A DNA stretch of 64,000 bases from Xiphophorus maculatus (lineage: Eukaryota > Chordata > Actinopteri > Cyprinodontiformes > Poeciliidae), in assembly GCF_002775205.1 (NCBI RefSeq), contig NC_036450.1, positions 15,395,479 through 15,459,478 of the forward strand, given 5' to 3'. How positions within the stretch are numbered: the stretch's first letter is position 1; each line of letters starts with the position of its first letter. The translations under genes were made by a program, and so were the position numbers. The notes under the pieces were generated by a model. It worked only from the letters and a program-made list of their open reading frames with translations. It was not told where the DNA came from and did no database searches. Of the stretch, positions 21,010 through 64,000 are shown piece after piece.

Positions 21010-24000
21010 TCAGCGTCTGTTTGCGGCCCTCCCTGACCGTCGTTTACCTACGCTTCTTCCCTTTCCTCCACAGTTCTTTTTCCCAGGGTCAGCAGGAGCT
21101 TCCTCCTCCTCTTCCTCCTCTCCGTTTGAATCCCCAGCAGCTGCAGGCACTGATTCTGCCTCCTTTCTACTGACAGCAGCCAGAGCAACTGGACTCTCCT
21201 CGTGGTCAGGACTGAGCTGTTGGTTGAAGTCCAGCGAGATCGAGGCGGCCTCTGATTCTTTCTCTTTCAGACGATCTTCTTCCTGTGTTTTCAGTTTGGT
21301 CAGTGAAACCAATTTCGTAGACCAATTTAGGCCATCGGTTTCACTCGTGTCAGTAGTGAGCAAATTTTCTTGTGAACAGTCTGACGCTTCTGTGACGGGT
21401 CTGAGGCCGTCTGCTGCTGCGATGGATTTTGTTGAGGCCTGAGCGTCTTCACCTTTTTCTCCAACCATCGCTTTGTAGCTCTGTGAAGCAGAAGAGAGAA
21501 GAACATTCATCAATAATCCAAAAATCAAAAAATTCTGCTTGGATTCAGGTCACATCTGGTGCTCAACATTCACAGCTTGTTCATTTCTGATGATGACTGC
21601 AACGCATTTCTTAAACATCTGGTAAATAAGGTAATGGGAGCACCTTAAGGTTCTCAAAGTGCTGCAGTGATTTGCAGTGGCTGTGCAGAGCAGAAGATTC
21701 GAAGAGGTAAAACTTGTTGCAAAGCCTGCAGAGGAAGCCTGCCACTGGATCTAAGAAACTGGATCCGTAGATGGTGTCGGGGTCATACTGCTCATCGCTG
21801 GTCATGTCATTTAGGGTCACCTTTTTGGCGGAGGGCCAGCCATCCTGTCAAAGCGAAAGGTTCATCTTACTAAAGTAAGACTGAGCTAAAATCTCTGCTG
21901 ATTTTGAAATTATTGTGAATCTCACCTCACTGCTTCCTTGGGCTCCTTCATCCTTTTCCAATTCCTGTGCTTCCAGCTCACATGAAAAACCATCTGTGCC
22001 CATGTTGGTGAGCTTAGCCAAAGTCTCACAGCCTTTTTCCTTGATCTGGTAAACATCAACAAAAACAAAAGTGTTTGCAACAATGTAGCATGGCAACAGC
22101 TTAGATTTTATTCCTAAAAAACGATTAAACGATTGATCTTACCTTCTGCTTGTGCTCCTGAGAGTGCAGGTGCTCTATAAAGTTCTGCGAGGTTTTGAAG
22201 CGCTTCTGACAGACGGCGCAGAAGGACAGGTCGGTTTTACTAGCAAGCTGCGGAGATAAAAAAAAAAAAAGAAGCAGCAGATTCTTGTTAGACCAACAGT
22301 TTTCTAACGTCCACGGTGTGAATTTACTTGCCTGAAATTTACCTTGTGTTCCTCTGAGCGCTGGTGGTCCGAGATGCTACTGGTGAAGTGGGTGTGGCAA
22401 GTAGCACACCACTGCTTCAGCTCTGCTTTTTTCTCTCTGCCGTGAGCAAAAAAAACATCACATGAAGACAATAGGTAACAATGACATGAAGGAAAAATAA
22501 AAGGCTAAAAGGTTTTTCTGTATTCAAAACTGACCCATCTTTGCTGGCGCCCTGTAGAGACTCCTGCACTCGGGGGAGCAGAGTAACCAGGCAGGCGTTG
22601 CTCATGTGTTGGATTTCCATCATCCTCTGCTGGTGGGAAATGCTGTTCATGTGACTCCTGAAGTTCTACAGAAAGAACAGATCGGACTTAAAAGACAGCT
22701 CCACAGAGTGTTTCTTCCTTGGCAAAAATCTCAATCTAGTGTTGTGTGTGCATTCCACCTACTTGCTGGTTGAAGCAGGTGATGCTGCAGAGGTAGCAGT
22801 AGAACTTGTTTGAACCCTCGGATGCTTCTTCTTCATCCTGGCTATCTGGAAAACCTGGTGAGGCGTCTTTGTCCTGCACGGCCTCCTCTGTTGGTTCAAT
22901 CACCTGCTCAGTATCTTCAGTCGGCCCGGCAGACGGTGACGGGGCTGACAAGCCTCCGCAGGCCTTCGGCAATACAGAGAAAATTATACTAGCTGATAAC
23001 ATTTAGGATGTTTCAGCATAATAAAGCATCACAATATTTTCTGTCTAACAGGAATACGAGTCTTGTGAAGCAAAGTGGAGCTAAAGTTGGTGTTGAAATT
23101 ATATTGTTTTCCAGCTACATAGCAACTCAGTTCTCCCTGTGTGGGATCAACTGCAATTTCAACACGCTACCATAAATTAATTTCATTACATTGTCTTCAT
23201 CTTGTGTTGAGCTTTTCTTACATTATCAGCTTTGTTCTCCTCTATTACCACGTCATCCGGCCCCCCGCTGAAGCATTCATCCTCCTGACTGACGCAGTCT
23301 AGGAAAAGCCCAGAAGACAGAAATATATAAATACTGAGCTGATAACATTATATCAAGATTGCATTAAGAAACTATTTTTATTTGGTGTTACCTTCTGACT
23401 CTCTGTCCACTGTGTTGCTGTTGCTCTCCGATCGAGCTGTTGTGACCGACTCGGCCACATGTTGCTCTTTAGGTTCCTCTGACCTGAGAAAAAAACAAAA
23501 ACAAAATATGAAACTTTAAATGTTGAGATCTTATGATGAGTCAGATCCTGCACTTTATATTTTACAATAGGTACAATAGGTCCAATTCATTTTTCATCAA
23601 TGCAGGAGAAAAATGGCTGCATGCAGTACAGCACTCCCTTTGTCATAATTGTTTAAGCTGCAGCAATCAAACTGTTTTAGTGTCTAAAAATTCTTATTTG
23701 GTGTGAGCACCAAAGGCCTAAAGATCAAATTAAATCAGTCAAATATATTAATGGGATGCAGGGTGAATGAAGGGTACTTGAACCACAATAGTTCACCAAA
23801 TATTGTATCCAAGCAGTTATTTATGATTGCAGTATTAAACACATGGGTATCAAGATGATGGTTGTGATTTGGTTCAATGTTAGGCTCATTTAACTGGCAG
23901 AGATACTTCTTTTTTGCTACTATAATTTGGGTAGATACTTGATTTTGGACTATAATACACAAACTTCTGTCTAACCCAAAATAGCCATAAAATCGACTGT

Positions 24001-26601
24001 GAAAAACAAAATCCACAGCAATATTATTCAGTTTTAGGGCCTTCATCCACCTTTTAGCTTGCAGTAACAACTTCACCTGCCTGCTGTATTCAATATTTGC
24101 AGAGGTAATGAAATTTTTACATATAGTGTAATGAATAAGTAACATTTCTAGGAGTGAGATAAAAAATGTTTGCATACCCTTCTGTTTTCTGCCGCTTTGT
24201 CACTGGTTCTTCAAGCTGCTCCTCAGAGGTCTGGCTATTTTCTCCTCCCACAGCACCATCTGTCAGGGAGAAATTTAAAGACAAATACATCCTTACCACT
24301 TAAGCATGGGCTCTGCAACATTTTACTGTACATGCCATATTAAGCTGCCACCATGGCAGCATGAACGTACCTGTTGCAGTCTCCTCAGTAGCTTCATTTG
24401 CACTGCTAGCTGCCGTTGTTGGTGGGTTGTCGGTGCTTCCTGCAGACATTTGCTCACTGTCTCTCTTCCTGTCTGCCTGGCGAGCTGCAGCGTCCTGCTC
24501 ATAGAGACAGGACAACAGTTTGCTATTAAAGCTTTCTTCAACAAATAAAGATATTCTAAAGAGAAATACAAACAAGTGAAATGTCAAGGTAAGGCACACG
24601 TAGATTTAAATTCTGATTTATGAACAATATTAATTTATTAACTCAAAAAAGGAGCTACAAATCTGCTTAATATAATTTAAGTTCTGATTCACTTTACAAT
24701 TTAAAACAAAACATTAATAGTAATTCTGGGTAAGGAATCATTTAATAAATAAAGTGCTTATTTTGTAAAAGTATTAAAGCATCTTTAAAATAACAGACAA
24801 TAATTAGAGCCTTCCCATTAATCTCAGATGTATTTAAAGATTTTTTTATAGATTGCCAATTTCACAAAAACTATGTTGCTTAAATAAAAACAAAAATATT
24901 AAGTTCTGAAATTTTGTAAATTGTTTTTATATATGCACTTGCAGCATAGTTATTTGAAATTATTGAACCGCCATTACATTATGAGGCATTATGCTAAGCT
25001 TATTTTGCCTGCACTTTGTCAAAATAAGCTTAGCGTTTTTTATTGTGCAAGATATTAAAATGCCAACCCTGCTGCTCTCTACATTCATAGATCAAGAGTT
25101 TCGCCGACACAGAAAAATTCCTAAATGATTCTTTTGTTATTACTGTAGCAGAGATGGAGGAAGAGGAGGAAGCGGTGGCGTTGAAGAAGCGAGTGTGTGG
25201 GTGGAAGGCCCGTGCAGCAGGGAAACCCATGATGGGGGATTTGATGGCCATTCCCATGGGGACTGGGCCGAGAAGTGATGACCTGGCCCCCGTGGTAAAG
25301 AACTGCCGGAACTGCTGCCCACCCATCCCAAAGCCCCGCATGTTGCCTGGATGAAAGCACAGCATGAGGGCAGACAAATGGATGTACACTGTTAGTAATG
25401 TATTGCTTTAAACCTCGACAGAAAAAGCAACCTGTAAATTGTTGTACTTTAAATAGCCGACACTTTCTTTATTTCAAGACACCGAATTACAAAGATTAAT
25501 CCAAGCTGCACCTTGCATCTGCTGCATCAGGATAGCACTCTGCAGCATTGGATTGGGGGCAATCAGGGTTGTTTGGGTTGTCTGGCACAAGTTGACCATT
25601 CTGGGCGGAGGAGCCGTCTGAGCAGGAACAGAAATGGCGCTGCAAAAAAAAAAAAAAAAAGTAGTAAATATTCAACAATATGCATTTCCTCTTCTTGTCA
25701 GCTTTCTCAAACTTTTAATTTGACATAAAACATCTTGGTTGGAATCAGCTAAAAACAAAAAATTGAGTGGAAGAAAAAGTTACATTATAACTTAACACAT
25801 GGAGAATGCAAATGCAAAACCAAGATCCTCCACAACTCATTTCACATCAGAGTTTTTTTGGGCAAAAAATACTTAGGTTTTCTGATTTGAAGACAATTTA
25901 CAACAATTTTGAGAAACATGACAAAAAAAAAATTCAAGGTAACTCACGTTCAAAAAACAAGATGCTAGACTTCACAATAATAAAAATGTAAAACTAAATT
26001 GCAATTGCACTGAGTCCAATACTTTGTAGATCCCCCTTCTTCTTGTCCAGTCTACTTTCCAAATAGCTCAAATTCAGTTAAATTTGATGAAAAGGACTTG
26101 CAGCAACTTTTCAATTGAATGTGGGTTTAAACTTTAACTATGCCATTCTTGAACGTAAATGTTTTCATCTAAAACATTCCATTGTATCTCTGACAATAGG
26201 TTTGTTGAAAATGCATCAAAATTTGTGGCTTAAGGGGATATGATATAAAAAGCCTGAAAAGATTGGATCACTACTGCAACCAAATGATTTTAATCACTAC
26301 GGATGAGATTACAAAGCAATGTAAATTGAGGTTTTGGAGGTACTATTGTGGCTATTGTTGGTAGTTATGGCTAAGCCGCCAGCGGTTAGCACATTTCTCA
26401 CACCGAAGGCCCCGCATAATCCCCGGGGTCGAGTTAACGGTCTTACCGTGAAGTCTGGTGGTGATGACCGACATGGTGAGCGGGAGGCGGCTGCGCTGGA
26501 GGAGGAGGCGGAGGCTGCTGCTGGAAAAGTTGCTGCAGCTGTCGCAGGTGTTGGTGAAGCTGCTGCTGCTGCTGCTGCTGATGGATGTGTGGGTTGAACA
26601 T
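21010..26601 (-). CDS. ciz1: CDKN1A-interacting zinc finger protein 1
   Basis: Nuclear-matrix protein that promotes initiation of DNA replication and, in mammals, anchors Xist RNA. Fourteen coding exons: 26447-26601, 25512-25639, 25144-25346, 24371-24494, 24178-24259, 23392-23483, 23222-23298, 22763-22963, 22535-22665, 22343-22436, 22143-22247, 21926-22045, 21644-21844 and 21010-21480. All phases agree over 2184 nt (727 residues; human about 898). The N-terminus is Q/P/H-rich with a CAG run. Exon 3 aligns with human CIZ1 around NMRGFGMGGQQF and SLLGPVPMGM. Three C2H2/matrin-like fingers follow (YCYLC, QWCATC, SFCAVC), then a matrin-type finger GFLCRLCNKFY with HSHCKSLQHFENL. The tail is acidic, then basic. 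A KRQK motif may be a nuclear signal. The middle region is shorter than in mammals. Confidence 0.95.
24993..25034. repeat. Perfect 15-bp inverted repeat with 12-nt loop in a ciz1 intron
   Basis: GCTAAGCTTATTTTG at 24993-25007 is exactly reversed and complemented at 25020-25034. The stem is long enough to fold. It could be the core of a small AT-rich MITE; no clear flanking duplication was found. Confidence 0.8.
26540..26582 (-). repeat. ciz1: CAG repeat encoding a glutamine tract in ciz1
   Basis: Seven consecutive glutamine codons (all CAG) begin eight codons into ciz1, followed by further Q-rich sequence and proline runs. Human CIZ1 also has a Q-rich N-terminus, so the tract is a family property, but its length is likely to vary between individuals. 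Confidence 0.85.
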
Positions 26602-27108
26602 CACTGCAGAAATAACAATATCCTCCGCTGGCTCACAGTGAAATGTCAGACACAGGAAGAGTGATGGAAACGTCCCTACCGCATGGGAACCCTGATGCAG
26701 AGGAAGAAAGACTAGTTTTCATGCGTCCTTGAGTCCGCTGCGTATTGTCAAACACACTTTTTAACTCTGCGCACAGACTCAGATTTCACGCTACTCTCAT
26801 ATTTCAGGGCTACGTGCTAACGCTAGCTTAGATAATTTACGTTAACTTTATACTAATTTACCACCTTAAAACACCCCAGAAAGAAAATATGTTGTGAACT
26901 AACATATTTTTCAATAGACTATAGCGTCATTATATAGAAGCAAGGTATTAATAGTTAGTTAATAATAATTGCACCTGTTTTAACGTGAGCGAAGCTAATG
27001 TTACGTTAGCCATCACCTACACTGAAAACAACAGGTTAGCTTAGCATAGCTTTCACCTAGCCAGTTATTACAGTGATATGGCCGTCTAAAATAACTTTTG
27101 CATTTTAC

Positions 27109-27200
27109 CTCAGGCCTCCTTTAATTCTGACGCAAAGAACAAAATGGGAAGGCTGGTTTAATATCCAGCAAAAGTCATAATGTAGAGTTAACTACTCGCT
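27109..27200 (-). other. ciz1: ciz1 5' non-coding exon
   Basis: On the minus strand a GTAAAA donor follows a purine-rich segment at 27109, and the start-codon exon has its acceptor (CTGCAG) only two bases before the ATG. A separate non-coding first exon is therefore required, and this is the best candidate. The 5' limit is approximate. Confidence 0.5.
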
Positions 27201-61706
<34,506 letters not shown>

Positions 61707-64000
61707 GTGAGTTTTGAGTTTGCACTTTTGCAGTATGCATGTATGTCTGCAAGTAGCCTTCATTATGTTTGAGCTTGAGGTAAATTATTTCTGTATATGT
61801 CTAAGCTTTTTCTCTTTAAAAGCACAGATGACAGCAAACCCTGGATGTTGTGTGGGATATATTAGGGTTTTTTTTGTAATTTAAATGCTTGTAGATGGCA
61901 GATGCTTAGCTGCTTCCCTCTCCACCCTTTTTTTTTTTTGTCTTTTGTCGAACACAACAGTAGAGTTAGGATATTAAACAGCAAATGTGTCATGCGTGAT
62001 ATTTTACAACAATCTGCTTGCGAAAAACTAATATTGCTTTTGCATCTTTAATATTGATGTGGTGTTACATGTCAAAAAAGAAAAGTTAAATTCTGGAGGG
62101 GTTCTCCACATATTCTCACCAGCTGGAGCTTTAACTGGAAAAAAAAAAAGCTGATAATAAAAGAAAATAAAAAACAGTAAACATCCCGAAAGAGGATTTC
62201 TCTATCCTTTTTCCATTCACACAAAGTTACAAAAGAACAGACAAGTTACAAGGCCTGCAGTGTGAGACACATATGGCGCCCCTGTTGTTTTCAGTTGTCA
62301 TAACACGCACCATGATTGGGGTCAGAGGTCAGGGGCACACTGTAAACAAAGCGGTGAACTTCACTTCCTGTTTAGCGCTGGGTGTTCTTTACTGTTTAAG
62401 ACCCCACAGCTCCTGCTACATTTGCACCTTAACACCGGGGAAGGCAAAGCACAACTCAGGAGTGAGTTTGTAAGGGGAGAAAATGCTCAAAAGTAAATTT
62501 TTTGCTTGATTAGTGTGTGTTGTGCACACTAAAGCATTACGCTATTTGCAGTGAAGATCCCCAATTTTCTTATACACTACACTGCAACTTCCAAAATAAT
62601 CAGCTGTCTTGAAAAGTCTAATGCCTAAAAATTAAACGTAGCTTTTTGTCCAGTAGAATCATATTTCAAATACATAATGTTGTTTAACAATGAGCACAAC
62701 CGCCCTTATTCTCCAGGAAAACTGGAAGTCTTTTCTCAACATTTTGATATGCAGTTAGATTTTTTTTTTTAGCAGAAGTCAAGGGTGTCAGTAAACATAA
62801 TACTGCATATTCTTTTCAGAATGTAGTTTGAACCACATGTTCATGAGTATTCACATTCTGCAGGTGAAAATGTGAAACATTCAGTTATTGTGGTGAGAGT
62901 AAATGTTGAGAAGCGCGTCAGTTCTGGCATGGAGGAACCACATACCATTTTTTCCATCCCCTAATTAATAAAATGTTGGAAATCAGTTACATTATTGGGC
63001 AGCACAAAGTGCAATGGAATCCCACAAAAAGTATGTAACCACAACCAACTCGCTATTGATTGCACCAGCATAAAAAATGAGACGTATCCGTAGCACTAAA
63101 TTAACAAAAAATATGAAAAAAATTTGATCTTTTGCTAAATAAATTTTATTGACATCTTAAAGAGTGCTATATAGGTTTTGTCTTGCCACATATGGTATGT
63201 TGGGGGATTCAATTAAACCACCCCACTGTAATGCATTTAATAGTAGCTGTGAAAAATACTTATAGAAGACACTTAGAAGTTGACTGGGATGTTTTTTTTT
63301 CATTCTTTTTAATGTGATATCTTTACTGTATTTATTTTAAGCGAAAAGAAATGTCAAGGAATAGTTTGGCAATAAATCGTTTCTTTGGTTTTTATTTTGT
63401 TTTTCTGTTCATATTTGTCAGAAACATGTCTAAGTTTGGTCAAAATAATGTTTTCTGTTTTTTGGCAGAAAACACTGCAAAAACATAAAATCCTTGTGTA
63501 TAGTTTTATCTAGTTTCTAGTCCAAATATCTGTAAACACTTGAAACAAGCACTTTTTTTGTCAATATTAAGGAGCTATTAAAACAATCTCAATCTCTTGA
63601 TGGAAAAATTACTTGTTAGTTTTGTCATATTTCAAGTGCACTAAGACATTTGCAAAAGAAACTAAACCAAATATACTTGGTAATATTTTGTTTTGGCAGT
63701 GATGTCATTGTAATGGAGCAGCAGTAGACAATTTTAAAACAATGTATTTGTTAATTTTCTTACTGAAAAGAAGTTCCAAAAACTGAAATGTTTTCCTAAA
63801 ATAAAAAAAAACAACAAATTTTTATTCCCATTAGGTATTATTTCCCACCATATAATAAGGACTGCAGTGAAGTTCCAGTTTGCAGTAATTAATTTGAAAT
63901 AAGTCAGATTGGAGAAATTGCAAGTATTCGAATGTTGTTCATTACATTTATAGAAGGTTTAAGAGAAATCTGGAATACTGTCATTTCTTATATTTCAAAG
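61707..64000 (+). other. dnm1: dnm1 intron 14 (right edge)
   Basis: The next expected exon, beginning the PH domain, is not in the window. The sequence is AT-rich. I found no match to miR-199 on either strand and no obvious repeat. Confidence 0.65.

Noticed and set aside
20996-21442. 148-codon plus-strand reading frame
   Set aside because: It is the mirror of the large last coding exon of ciz1, which has family homology and splice phase agreement on the minus strand.
23735-24175. 146-codon minus-strand reading frame in ciz1
   Set aside because: It lies in the intron between the exons at 24178 and 23483 and shows no homology or codon bias.
61707-64000. miR-199 antisense to dnm1
   Set aside because: Vertebrate dynamin genes host miR-199 on the opposite strand in a later intron. 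I looked for both mature arms and complements in the dnm1 introns present and saw no match. It probably lies beyond the right edge.

Overview
This is nuclear DNA of a ray-finned fish, most likely a percomorph teleost. Exons are short, carry consensus splice sites and sit in AT-rich introns. Every recognisable protein is a vertebrate one, and the repeats (Tc1-like, hAT-like MITEs, a CACTA-like element) are of kinds common in teleosts. The species cannot be named from the sequence. The genes correspond to a block on human 9q34 in a partly shuffled order.

Layout from left to right: the 5' half of ass1 (minus strand, running off the left edge); surf4 (minus, complete, 269 codons over six exons); surf2 (minus, complete, 246 codons over six exons); bbln, the C9orf16 homologue (plus, two exons, 103 codons); ciz1 (minus, complete, 727 codons over 14 coding exons plus a 5' non-coding exon); and dnm1 (plus, from its start codon at 27900 to a 12-nt microexon at 61706, the rest lying beyond the right edge). 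The bbln-ciz1-dnm1 order and orientations match the mammalian arrangement as I recall it. ciz1 and dnm1 diverge from a shared region near 27.2-27.9 kb, and bbln and ciz1 converge tail to tail.

The most notable object is a 9.46-kb DNA transposon in intron 8 of dnm1 (40617-50077). It has 12-bp perfect terminal inverted repeats starting CACTC, a TA at each outer edge, and two uninterrupted genes on the minus strand. One encodes an 894-residue protein with four C2H2 fingers and a Tnp2/CACTA-type transposase core. The other encodes a four-exon, 528-residue protein that I recognise as related to the SAMD3-like proteins annotated in many fish. The layout resembles plant En/Spm, where two products arise from one transcription unit. 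A degenerate hAT-like MITE is nested inside it.

The dnm1 gene shows three splicing features that can be read directly: a GC-AG intron after exon 9, a pair of 139-nt exons (10a/10b) of which only single inclusion keeps the frame, and a 12-nt microexon at the start of the PH region. The remaining sequence is intron and intergenic DNA with scattered MITEs, a Tc1 fossil, hairpins and simple repeats.
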